NCBI GenBank assembly: GCA_949152475.1
Contig: OX424567.1
Coordinates: 26,561,402 to 26,625,401, forward strand
DNA from: Terebella lapidaria
Taxonomy: Eukaryota > Annelida > Polychaeta > Terebellida > Terebellidae
Direction: 5' to 3'
DNA length: 64,000 nucleotides
Under the pieces are notes generated by a model that saw only the letters and a program-made list of their open reading frames with translations, had not been told where the DNA came from and searched no databases. The position numbers were made by a program, and so were the translations under genes. Position 1 is the first letter of the stretch. Every line of letters starts with the position of its first letter. This document shows positions 32,187 to 45,100 of the stretch, one piece after another.

Positions 32187-32480
32187 CCTATCAGTCTTAG
32201 TCTATGTCAAAATTTCAATCTAAAATTTCTGAGAGTCCTCTCGATGTAAAGGCATGAAACTATATGCCGTGCAAAAAAAAGCTTGTAGATAGAGCTAAGG
32301 TTTGTACAGTGGCTGGTTCATGCCGTAATGAGTTTTTTACTGAATAGTTTTCGTCGCGAATTAAATTGTAGCGACTTAAACGTTTTCGCTGCAGCGAAAA
32401 CATTCTCACCCCGACAGCAATTTCATGGAATAAGTTTTCTGTCTAACACTGTACATTTCTCCGATTCCCGTGACCTTCCT
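32187..32480. other. Unassigned short AT-rich stretch
   Basis: Nothing is recognised between MITE copy 1 and the Gypsy fossil. Confidence 0.4.
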
Positions 32481-35400
32481 TCGCAAGATTTACGGGCACA
32501 GGATGATCAACATGCAGGATCCTCAGCAAGAACTGGGTGATCAGCAAGATCACCAAGACGACGAGGAAGGGAATGTCGGGACATTTCATTAATTTCTGAA
32601 ATCAAAATGCCCTGCATGGGGTGACAGCTGTGACCACTGCCATGATCGAAACCACTTCGCCATCAAATGTCGCGAGAACATACATGCAATTCGTGAAGAA
32701 CAGGGCCACGACACTGTCGGTGAAAACCCCCAGTGGCTGTCAGCTATCAACTCTGACAATCGTTGTCGTGTGAGTGCACTCATGATGGTAAACACCCAGA
32801 AAGTTCGTTTCCAGCTAGATAGCGCTGCAGATGTCAACACTATTTGTGTTGACAATCACAAGTGATACCTACCAAGTAGGAACTTAAAATGTGGAACAGA
32901 TCGACAATGGCACCGTTAGGAGAGGCACTGTTGGGAGTGCAAAATCCCAAAACAGCCAAGAAGAGCCTGGTCAAATTCACAGTGGTGAAGAATGGTTTGT
33001 CATGTTTGCTTGGCCTCAAAACAGTGAGAGAACTTGGGTTCATGTTGGTCAATGAATAACAGTTCATTGCGGAAGCACAGGTCAGTAACCTAGCCATAGG
33101 TGACCTTGGAACTGCACACCTACATGTACATTGTAGATAAGGATGTTCATCACAGAGCACTTCCTTGCCACCAAGTACCCTAGCCCTGCGAGATAACGTC
33201 AGAGCTGGAGTAACTGGACTGGTTGATCGTGATATCTTGATACCAGTAAAAAAAAACAATGAAGTGGGTCAGTTAAATGGCACTAGTGAAGAAAGCTAAT
33301 GGGAAACTGCGAATCTGCATTGATTCACAGCACTTTGAACACAGCTTTTGAACACAGCAATGATAAGAGAACATTACAAGCTACCAACTGTGAAGGATGT
33401 CCTACCAACCTTGGCAAATGTGAGAGTATTCAGCAAATTCGACATCAAAGAAGCATTCTGACATGTAAAGCTTGATGAGAATTCCAGTCAGTTGACAACC
33501 ATGACATTGTGGTGTTTGGGTCATGATTGGAACTTGACAGCATGCAACAAAGAGTAAAAGACACGGACAACAGACTGAAGGAAAAATTTGTTCTGAAGAC
33601 CAGTGAGATCACATTCCTGGGTCGAACCATAAGTGTACAAGGCATCAAAAGTGATAGAGGCAAAGTGAAGGCAATCCTACACATGCCTACTCCAGTGGAT
33701 GTACATGGCGTACAACGTACTTTGACGCAAACAAGGAACTCACTCCACAAGTTGACAGTAGTCAGGAAGGCTTGGGTCCTGTAATCATAAAGGATGGCAG
33801 ACCCATTGAATATGCTTCAAGTGCTCTGGCACCAAACGAGAATAACTGAGCTCAAATCGAAAAAGAGACTCTGGCTCTGGTGTTTGGCCTGGTACATTTT
33901 GACTAGTACACTGATCAACAACTATGATATGGAATTCCAGTACATTCCTGGGAAGTTACTCCACCTGGCTGACATACTCAGTCGAGCATGTCTGTCCACA
34001 TCTGATGAAGCAAAGATTATGGATGTAGGAATTACAGATGTTCCAGATAGAGGCTTACAGATAGAGGCTGCAAGAAATCAAGGAACCACTGAGGTAGATC
34101 GTGACATTGTGCTCCTGAACTTCATTGTGAAAGGTTGGCCAGCATACAGATCAGACATACCGGAAAAAACTATGATGTTAATTTGACTGCAGGGAGACAC
34201 TCAGCCACCACCAATGCAGAAAAGACTAAATGTAGCACACTTTGGATTCGAAAGCATGACGAGGCGAGATTGGGCCACATTATTTTGGCCTGGAATGTCA
34301 AAAGAAGTGAAACAGTTAGCAGACTTATGTGGAACTTGTCAGGAAAACAAACCAGCTAATGCGAAAGAGCCATTGAAACAGCAACACAATTGGCCCTGTG
34401 GACGAAAATCGGCATTGATGTGTTTGAGATCAAAGGCAGAACCTACCTGCTGACAAGAGAATACCTGTCAAACTTAATAGAAGTGGATCTCTTGATCTCA
34501 ACCACAGCTACGTATTAGATAATGGGCGAGACGCAGGTCATTATTAGAAACGAAGGACTTTCGAGGCGAAGCCGAGAAAGCCTTCGTTTCTAATAATGAC
34601 CTGTGTCGAGCCCATTATCTGACTTAATGGATGCCTGCTTTTAGGTTATTATTGCAAATAATGACCTCCGTTGAGGTTATTCAACAAAAATAATAACCTC
34701 TGTAAAACAATACAAGCATCCATTAAATGAGTGATAACGCTCCTCAAAAAACAATTCTCAGTGTTCGGAATCCCATCAACTGTCATCACTGATGGTGGCC
34801 CACAATTCTCCTGTGTGGAATTTAAAATTTCATGCGATCCTGGAAGATCAACACACCATGTCTTCACCAGGATTTCCTCAGTCAAATGGCAAAGCAGAGG
34901 CCAATGTGAAGACCTTGAAGAACTTGATGAAGAAAGCACTGGGTGATGGGACTGACCAACACCTTGCCTACCTGGAGCTTATGAGCACACCAAGGCGAGA
35001 CACTGGACTTAGCCCTGCTCAACAAATGTTTGGAAGGGAAACTCGCTCAGTCATTCCATCATGGATTGAAGCTCAGGTTCCGGCCTCAGTGAACATGAAT
35101 GACAAACGGGCCAAGAGACAGGACAGTATCAAGAGACATTATGATAAACAGGCCCATACACTACTGCCACTGAGTGTTGGGCAGTCTGTCTATTTTCAGA
35201 ATTTCGGGGCAAACGAACTGGGATAAGGGAAATTTGACTCACAGCACAGTGAAAGGTCTTTCATGATCACAGGACAAGAAGGGGGTGTGTATCGATGAAA
35301 CCGAGTGCACATTCGTCCTCAAGCAGACAGCTCACCCATTGAGCATGATAATGGCCGGACCAGATGCAGCAACCCGACTGTAAAACTGATCACCTTATAT
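32480..35400 (+). mobile_element. Old Ty3/Gypsy fossil, many times broken
   Basis: Recognisable parts in order on the plus strand are a zinc-knuckle-like Cys/His patch near 32620-32670, a protease motif (FQLDSAADVNTI) near 32810-32850, RT remnants near 33290-33480, RNase H remnants near 33780-33900, the integrase zinc domain near 34240-34370 and the integrase core with LSPAQQMFGRETR near 34780-35230. The copy is heavily decayed, with on the order of ten or more breaks, and is partly deleted. No LTRs were recognised. A ~210-bp foldback element sits inside the integrase region. It is much older than the element at 17504-30891 and of a different Gypsy lineage. Confidence 0.85.
34513..34726. mobile_element. 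Double-hairpin foldback element inserted in the Gypsy fossil
   Basis: Two near-perfect inverted repeats lie end to end. The first spans about 34516-34621, from AGATAATGGGC to GCCCATTATCT, with loop around tttcgaggcgaagccgaga. The second spans about 34624-34726, from TAATGGATGC to GCATCCATTA. Integrase similarity stops on one side and resumes on the other, so this is an insertion. It has no coding capacity. Target duplication is unclear. Confidence 0.75.
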
Positions 35401-35696
35401 TCCATATTTCACATTTTGTATATTCCATATTTTGTACACACGATAGATTTAGTAATGGCACTGATATGTTGAATCACTCCATTTTGGTATAAACAAGAGC
35501 CAAGTTTACTTTCGGTGTTTATTTTGTTCAGAATGGTCAGTTTGTTCCCCTGAAATCGTCAGTTTATGTTAGCATCAGTCACAACTGGAATTCCTGTGAC
35601 CATATATTGAAGTGAATATACTTGTTTCTTCATTTTAATGTACTGTTCAAATAATTCTACAGCTTGCGTTATCGTTGATCATCTTTTAATGAACTC
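35401..35696. other. Unassigned DNA between the Gypsy fossil and channel gene A
   Basis: AT-rich, with no ORF or repeat recognised. It lies downstream of gene A and could contain its 3' UTR or poly(A) signal. Confidence 0.4.
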
Positions 35697-36145
35697 CAGT
35701 CTGAGTTTGTGACGCAGCCGGTGTGACTACCACCAGCCTCGGGCTCTCCCCCCTCGGGTTCTAGTTCTGCCAGTCTTTATTCCAGTTAAGTCTGAGTTTG
35801 TGACACAGCCGGCTTGACTACCACCAGCCTCAGTTGCTTCCCCCTCGGGCTCGAATTCTGCCAGTCTTTATTCCAGTCCAGTCTCAGTTGGTGACACAGC
35901 CGGTTTGACCACCACGAGCCGCGGGCGCTTCATCCTCGGGCTCGAGTTCTGCCAGTCTGTATTGCAGTCCAGTCTGAGTTGGTGACACAGCCAGTTTTAC
36001 CACCACGAGCCGCAGGCGCTTCCCCTTCGGCTCGAGTTCTGCCATTTTTTATTCCAGTCCAGTCTGAGTTGGTGACACAGCCGGTTTGACCACCACGAGC
36101 CGCGGGCGCTTCCCCCTCGGGCTCGAGTTCTGCCAGTCTATCACC
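35697..36145 (-). repeat. ~90-bp tandem repeat copied from the last coding exon of gene A
   Basis: Five units of about 90 bp start near 35697, 35784, 35874, 35964 and 36054. Each contains blocks such as ctgagttggtgacacagccgg and gctcgagttctgccagt. The unit nearest the gene (36054-36145) encodes the cytoplasmic tail of the channel just after TM2; the others lie beyond the stop codon. So coding sequence and downstream DNA share one minisatellite. Confidence 0.85.
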
Positions 36146-39100
36146 CTGGCGACCATGTGCATTGTGAGGAAGTCGAGCACCTCGCACACGGTGAGCACAC
36201 TGGCGCCGAGCAACAGGCCCAGGAAGCCACCAACCTCACTCAGCAGGCTCAGCAGCTCGAATGACGGCCGCTGGGAGACGCGCCCGAACTTCAGCTCAGG
36301 GTAGAAGATGTCCACTTGGACAAAGTTCTCTCTGTATTTTGGATCAATCGGTATTCGGTTTAGTTATTGAATGGGCTTTGTGTTGCACTGGGAACATATC
36401 ATTATACTGAATGATTATTTCAGATTTTAAAGTTTGCATGGGTAATTATATAATGGTGAACCTTCGTTAAAGACGACCTGTTACAATAAAAAGACAGTCC
36501 CTATTGAACTAGTCATTTCACGAGAATTGAAGTATTTAAAGACACATGTGGGTTGTCAAAAAGGGATTTAAGTATTTCGGCTCTTGAAATTGCTATTACC
36601 TGTAAAACTGCGCGTTCATGGTCACTGAATCTTTGAACTCTCCATAAATTTGCCGAATTTCTGTTAGGATTTTCAAAAAGTCTCCGTAGGATTTGCTGAC
36701 AGCTTTTCCTGCATCTTTTGGATATTTTAAGTAGGGTTGAAAGAGAGAGTCTATAATTTTCCCATAGCTTGGTGGCCATGTTGTACGCTGTTCAATCTTT
36801 TCTCTTTCGGTTACAATCTCTGAGCTGTTAGAGGTCAACACGAGTTGTGTCCAGATAGATGTGTTGAACAGTGTTGAATAGTTGTACATCGGTATCATCA
36901 ATTGCCATAGATCTCCATAGGCTTTCTCGAGATCGTCAGGAAATGGATTCATTACATGTGTGAAAGTATCGACAGCACTGATGAAAGTATCAATCAACAC
37001 GTTCAAGGAGTTCAAATGTACGTCCATGGAGAGCCAATGATTAGTTAGGTGTAGAAGGTCTATATCACCCCGCTTGTACGCATCAATTAGACCAATCTGT
37101 GGCTTGAGACCTTGCTTTGCACGTGTTGTGACTTTTGAGATGTCTGTATGCAGAACACTGTAGATGTCATGTAATTGGTCGAGAGCTTTTTTGGCTTTTG
37201 AAAACAGGCGATTGACTGTGTCCAGGTGATTTCGTTCTCTGCCTGCTTGGTTTACTGTCCACTCACAGGAACGATCTGTCCTGGCCATCTCCCCGAGTGC
37301 CTTTGAGAATTCTCTGCTCCTGAGCAGCTCCATGAGTCTCCTCTTCTCCAACCGCACGTCAGCATCATCAGCTAACAGATGAGTAGTAGCTGTATAGAGT
37401 TCCTTTGTAGCATTCAGAACGTCACCATACTCGGCCATCTCTTCAAGACAGATGTCGTGTTCTACTAGTTGAGTAACGTTGACCCCCGTGTCCGCAAAGC
37501 TGGCCTCCACCAGGGCCTGATATTCCTCCTTCTTCATGGCTAATGTCGCGAGTGGTGCCCAGACCGTCTGGGTATCTCGGGTGATGGTCATGTTCTCTGT
37601 CACACGAGCGATCAGATCAGTACCTAAGGCTCGGCGACAGGGGTCAGCAGAAGCACGGACTAGAGGGAGGCATTCCCTGTAACCCGCCTCTAGAAGTCCC
37701 ACATCGGCTACTAATGAGTCCAATACCTTTCTGAAAGGTCTGTACATCTCAAAACTATGTGCATTATTTTGCCTGTATTGTAAAGTTTTCATGGTTAACA
37801 TGTCCGTTTCTAGGATAGAGCCGCCACTCGTTATCAGGTCAGACACCCCATACATTGCACCGAGCTTGTCTGGCAAGCCCAAGAGGAGTTGTGCTCGCTC
37901 TAGAGCACTAAGTAGATCAACAAAACTCCGTGTCACTTCTGACTGTGTCTCGTGTAGCTTGGGTGTAAGACTCGGGTCATTCCTGTAAATAATGATTATA
38001 ATATCATATAAAGCAAAGCATCAAACTGAAGCAAAGTGTCGTATTTATAAAGGTAGGACCGTTTTATTCTCTCTTTCTTGTCACCGAAACTAGACGCAGA
38101 AGAATTGAAATACCTAATCATTGAGAAAGGGAAAAATCGAAATGACATTCAATGTTGATCAACTTATATACACATTAGAAGTATCTTTGGTAAAATCGGA
38201 TAAGAATGGCAAACTTCCAAGCTTTCATGATATGTTTGTACATATATTCACCACGGTAGTTCTAGATGTAGAGTGGACAAGAAGGTCTTACATACCTATA
38301 AAGCACCTCGCCAGCCCGCTCCAACTTGGCCTTGACCTTGTCCGCTGTCTGGTCACTTGTCTTAGCGAGAAGGATGGTTTGGATGTTGTGCTGGGTCAGA
38401 GTGGCGTACGACAGGTCGTGAGTGTAGACAGTTCGCTGGCAAGGGAGATCACAGCCATGCTCATTCCTCAGACCTGTTGGCCCGGGGGACGAGCTGTTGT
38501 CGGGACCGGTGTGCTCAGTTGTGTATTGCTTCTTGACTGACGCTGGAAGAAAATCCCATGTTTACGTTTACTTCTTAATCAAAAGAAAGTTTTATTTATT
38601 TAAAACCAGTAATTATTACAAACCTGCCTCGGCAAAAAAAACTTGTGGGTAATCTAACCTTGACATCAAACATGGTGAGAGAATTAATTTTCAAACAAAT
38701 TTCAATTGCAATAATCTTTAACTCCTCAATAAATTGACCCTGAAACCCCTCCAGATTCTATGCAGTGATGTTGGGTCACATGACCCTAAACCGCCATTAT
38801 TTTACCTATTAATGACAGACGTGTTCACTCTTAAGGTTTAAATAAAAATTAAACCTTTCTATGTATTGCAATACACGGCCTTCATAATGAACCTTTTGGG
38901 ATATACCAAAATAACCATAGGCGGAGGGCCTAACAGTGATGGAACCCGTTTAACATAGGGAATTCTGAGGTGCAAACTGCACCAAAATAGCATAAATGTA
39001 TCAATATGCATGTGCTATTTGGGCATTTATGTATAAACTCTAAGTGAAATTATTCTCAAGTTAGCGCTTATTTCTAATATTTACGCATATTCACATGTAT

Positions 39101-42100
39101 TTCCAGGGAAAATCCATGAAATTACTGAAGAGGATAATCTGAAGAGGGAAATAATTTAATAATAATAAACTTATATGCACTTGGAGGCGATCAGGAGTTC
39201 CCTGGAGGTTAACCTGACTCCAGCAGATGAACCAAAATTTTCATCGCCAAACCTGTCGAACCGAAACATGCAGTGGATCTGGAATTGTATGTCGAGCTTG
39301 TATATTTGCAGCTGTACGTAAAATCCAAAGGCCACGGTGCAGCGTGTGTCCAAAAGACAGTATACTGGGGAACCCACGTACAAGCCGACCTAACACTGTC
39401 AAAGAAATATTATTAGCATTCTTTTCAACTTTGCATTGTTGCTTGCGATTTCTCATAGCAAAGGCTGCGCCCTTGTTGGTAAAAAATGAAATAGCAGGAT
39501 GACAAGAATCGTTTTGAAAAACCTTATTCATGTTAATGAATGAAACGAACATTTGTTTGCCCATATGAAGCTTCCTGGTCTGCCTGATGCGGATACAGAG
39601 AGCTGTCACGGGCCGTAGTTTTGTGTCTCCCTCCAAGTCTGGGTCCCCAGCGTAGGAGCAAGGAGCGGTATAGAGAAACTCAATTGTGGGGTGCCCGCTA
39701 ATAGAGTATTAGCTAAGAACGAGGAGATGATCCTCCATTTGACTTTGGGCAATGAGAGAGCATGCAACTCTGTTGCTTCCCCGAAACCAAGGCCAAAAGG
39801 AAGACCATTTATGTGTGAGAAACTTATGCAAGGCACCCTCATAAAACTCAAAGAGGCAGAGTGTTAGAGATTGGAGAAGACCGATTTTAGTTCTTTTGGT
39901 CTCAAAACTATTGAAAATGGTGGCAAGATTTTCGATATGTTCAAAATCATGTCCGAAATCGACAACTACCTTCGACTTCTGGGTTTTGGAGAATGCTCGA
40001 CCGTGATTTATCTTTTTGAAGAGAAATTTAGAAACCAAGGGAGCAGACAAAACCAAGCTCAGAAACAGGTCCATTCTGACCGAACACAGTCAGATTAGAA
40101 TAATGATTTGATTGTACTAGCCTAGAGACACATCCTTAAAAAATCCTTATTTCTGTAATGGTGTTTGACAAAATTTAAAATATGAAGTTTTGGGCTTGCC
40201 AGACCCCAATAAAACACTGGAAAGAAGTTGTTTTAGAAGATCTGAAAATTGTCATTTTGTAACGACCAACAATCCCAAAAGGTCCGGGAACCATGACTTA
40301 TGGGACATGTACCAAGCTACTGACTGTGGGCCCCAGTAAACAGAGATCAACACCGATGGAACCGAAACTTCGCCAGCACCTTCCAAATCAGGACCGCAGG
40401 AGGAAAAGCAAACACAAATGCATACACTACTGCCAATACTGTCGCAACCGGGATAGGAGATGCGAATGACGGAAGTTTGTGGTTCCATTGTGTGGCAAAA
40501 ACATTCACCATGGGAGATCACCACACATCGAACAGCAAATGAAAAAAAAACTGTTAGCGAGAGACTGCTCCATTGCTTGAATCTGTCCGTTCTGGACATG
40601 TGATCGGGCCACACATTAAATGTGACCAGGAATGTGAGGAGCAGAGGACGTAGTGATGTACCATCAGCACCACAGTGAGCTGCCTCAGAGAAATAGTCAG
40701 AAGATAGCAGAAATGTATGGCCCCGAAAACCCGATTCAAAGTGCTCGAGAGCAAGAGATGCGGCCTCCGGGTCAAGAAAATTGATTATCACAGGCACTAT
40801 AGGGAGACCACATGCCCGATATTTCATCATGGCACTATCACACCTCCCATCCCTCCAAAGTGGCATCCGTGAATGCTATGTCAATATGCTAGTGGCAAGA
40901 CTATGGCGCCCTGTTCGTGCCACCAAAAAGGGAAGTTATTTTTTTATTTATCTCATATGTATGAAATAAAAAGTCATACGTAGGAGATACTAACACATAT
41001 GTATGAGATAACAAGTCATACGTAGGAGATACTAACACATACGTATGAAATACTAAGTCATACGTAGGAGATACTATGACATACGTAGGAGATACTAAGT
41101 CATACGTATGAGATACTGAGTCATACGTAGGAGATACTATGTCATACGTATGAGATACTATCTCATACGTATGACTTAGTATCTCAAACGTATGACTTTT
41201 TATTTCATACGTATGACTTTTTATCTCAAACGTATGACTTTTTATTTCATACGTATGACTTTTTATTTCATACGTATGACTTTTTATTTCATACGTAAGA
41301 CTTAGTAACTCATATGTATGAGATACTATCTCATACGTATGAGTTAGAAAAAAAATAAATTCTCTTTTTTGTGGCACGAACGAAGCGCCATACAAGACAG
41401 TCTTTAAAGTAGTCAAAAACTTCAGATGACACCCACTGTGCTTGCAACAGTAGGGTGTTTGGGTACCGATACAGGAACTGGAAAGCCCCTGACTGAGCAC
41501 AAGGATCTGGGCCTTACATGCTCCCGGTATAATCAACCATGTACAGGGGCCTTGGCCACTGGACAGACCAAACAGTGATTGCGTAACCTCACCCTAGAAC
41601 CACAAATCAAAAACCATCAACAGAAAGCAGATTTCCCATGACTACAGAAGCATGCAAAGACCCTGTGATTTGAATTTGGGGTCCCGGGACTCCAGAACCA
41701 CAGCCTAGGCAGACGAGCCTAGGCCTAATGGAGAACTCAATCCCTAGCCACATATGGTGGCTCGGAACCGATATTTCAAGAAATACCCAGGTTGCGAAAA
41801 CCGCTCATTGCCGAAATGGTTTTGCCTAAAGGCATAGCCTACATGTAGCATATTAGCAAAACAGGGGCATGCACCGACCTGAATTGACCACCATGACGTT
41901 CTCATTCCGATGTAATCCTGGGACCCGGGACTTGAACTAATGGTTCCCACACACCACGAGATACAGCTCGGAAGCCGGGCTCGGTAATCTAGCGAGTAGT
42001 ACTGAAAAGGGGCCCAGAAAACAGGAGAGAAAAATAGAAAAGGAGAAAGTCAGCTGATCTAAACCCACCAGAGACCGATGGTTTGCAGCAAACTACACTG

Positions 42101-45100
42101 GGTCCATGGAGTCCCGAATCCTGTGAAAACAATTTACATGCTTAACAAAAATCAAAACAACTTTGTCAAAACACAGAGCACGAACTGCTTTCGATATACA
42201 TCCTGCCAAACACATAGAGCAGATAACAGGACTTTGCACTGCTCCTCGTGCCGGACCAGAGGATGGGAACACCTTACAAGCTTGAACCTTCTTGAGACTC
42301 GACAGACATTCATTCGAAATATAGGAAGTCCGAAATATAAAAGTCGCTCCTAAAGGCAGGAACAGAAAAGAGCCACTACATTTCCTCTGCAAAATAGCAA
42401 ACACAAGTAGTGGGCGAAAAAAGACGAAAGAAAATGCCCTGATGAGGACTCTACCATTTCCTACCAGAAACGAACTAAGTCAGTACTAAGCTAAACTAGC
42501 CAGGACTACAGTTGGTGTCCAAAGAAAATCCAGTAATTGAGTCGTAAAAATCGAACATAACCCCTTGAAAACTTTAGGTGATTTGGATCAATTTGTTTTT
42601 TGGTTTGTTTTTGTTTGTTTTAAATTAAGGATGATTATCAGGAATTTTTATGACATGTAATCCTCTACTCTCGTGTGATAGTCACGGTAAGATTACCCAA
42701 AAATGTCCTTATGGAGGTCGTGTATGGCATTAAATATGTAAATGAAAATATGCGTGAAACGCCTTTTTGACATCCAAAAGCGGTACACACGCCACGAAAA
42801 ATTGTTGTGAAAAGAGTATTGTTATTGCATTCACATGTGCAATTGTCAAGTGTAGTTATATTTGCACTTATTTGAAGTGTTTGAAGCTGTCTCATTTGGG
42901 ATGTGTGTGAACATGGTAGACTTGAATGTTTCAAAGTTTGAAATCATTTACGTATCATGCATGTGATTTCTACATCTTGTTGAAGTATATGGTATTTCGA
43001 TATCTGAGACAGAAAATTAGCTTTCTCAGTTACTATAATGACATGTGTAGGAGTACAAACTGACCTCTACCGTGTGGCAGTGCACAGAAATAGTCTTTGA
43101 CCAAAGAACATAGACCCGTCGTGCTTGCTGTAAAACACAAATTTCATACTATTGAATATACTTTATAGTTGGTACAAACACAAAACACAAGCGTGGAAGC
43201 ATGTTTTTGTTTTATCCAACCATAGTTACAACCCACATTGTCCGTCGTAGTATGAGAAGGCTGACACACAACCACACTGCTCCATCTGCTTCGCACTTTT
43301 GCGCGCGGCATTGCATGTCGTTTTGGGCAGAGCATCGTCCGAACACACTCCGTATGGCGGCTTTAAGTATTCCTCCTGGAGGACGAATATAACTGCAGAA
43401 GCTTACATTGATCTGATTCTGTGATCACTTCGTACATTTATTACCTCACAGTTTCGCTATGTTTATTTTGATATGTCATGTTTTTGATTGCTCATAATTA
43501 AAAAATTAAGGTGATGTAACTCACGGACACTTTAGACATTAGTAAAATACATGTCTATGGTTTAATCGATTACGGAACGGTTGTATCCATTGTTATGAAA
43601 AATTGAGCCTGAGACAAGCAAATGGTGCAGTGGGAAGAAATACCCGAGTTCTGGCGGGTCTGACGTATGTGTGAGTGTAGGAAGAAATACCTGAGTTCTG
43701 GCCAGTCGGACGTATGTGTGAGTGCTGGGAGCGAGAGAGAAGCCTGCAGCCTCCATCTGAGGGGTCTCCTCCTCGTGGTACAGTAACATCTAGGACACGT
43801 CGTTCGTTTATATTGTAAAACATCAAGGTTACATATCTCTATTTCCCGTTACTTCGTTAACGCAGATATTCACATTCTGATGGTGAACCGAGAAGGGTTT
43901 AATAAGTAATATGAGAGAAATTGTACAAATGTAGCCTATCATAAATATCATAAATATCATTTTATACGCGTCAGCAAAACGAAGCCTCATAATTATCCTC
44001 CAAATGACGAACAAGCTGCTGTTGGTTTGAACATTTTATCCTTCGACCATGAATGCATAGATAAATGTATACTAAATGTATACTAGACTTTATATGATCA
44101 AACACACTGATGTACCTGAGGGCAAACTGATCCTGTCGCTGAAATTTATCAGATATTAATTCAGATTCAGTTGAAAACGGAGTTTCGGGTGGTGGTCCTT
44201 TGTGACTCTGCCATCTAGTAATGCCAGCGTCACACTTGCATCGGTCGTAGGCCGATGTGGGATCATCGGTGGTTTTCACCGAAGTCCTGGCCGCTGGTGA
44301 GATCTTTCAGGCATCTTTTCCATATCATTCGAGTGGTCATGAAACCATCGGACTTTGCCCACCGGTGACATGCCAATGCCCGGCAGTTACCATCCATCCG
44401 TGTTGAAAAAAAGACCAACCAACGATGCCCTACCGGAGACCGCACGATACCCTAGAGATACCTGCTCAGTGACCTCTGATATTTACAAATCTGCCGAATA
44501 TCGCTAAAGAACACCTTCCGGACATCTATCGACCCCCCCCCCCCCCCCGACAGGAAATCCTGGAGTGATATCCTGATGAGCTGGCACGTTATACCTGCGC
44601 GCCTATTGGGGTGAGACCCTGGTGACCTGGCACATGTTATACCTGCGCGCCTATTGAGCTGTGTCTTCCTGCCATGTACTCATAATACTCGACATTCAAG
44701 GTCAAACTCAGTCCATTCGTGGGCCCTGGTGAGGGAATCAAGATTGATATGTCCATTAGCATATATACGCTATGCGCAAACCCAATGTCAATCTATGTAT
44801 GGCCACACCAATGTCACCTGAATCAACAGCCTCGAATGAAGTCCCGCTACTGTCAGCGTTGAAGGCGTAGCACAAGCCGTAGTCGGTGTTGACTGCTTTG
44901 AAAGCGTCCTTGATCGCACACGGAGCTCCCCTCCAGAAACATCTCAAATCATATTGTAAACGTTATTGAAGGATTTCCATTTCTCTATGTTCACTAGAAT
45001 TGTCAATAATCTAATCTGGGAAATTATATGTATTTTAGTGAGCATTATTTTATACCCGATAATGTAATCTTCTATACGATGCGCCGTGGCACGGATGATT

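Noticed and set aside
40901-41536. Minus-strand ORF of SHTYEI repeats (and 31679-31939)
   Set aside because: It comes from the CATACGTATG tandem core of the MITE, not a gene.
44756-44817. Reading the channel exon on past DSG into SGDIGVAIHRLTLGLRI
   Set aside because: It looks family-like by chance, but a donor at 44817 joins in phase to exon 44725-44643, which gives the true GLSLTLNVEYYEY motif.
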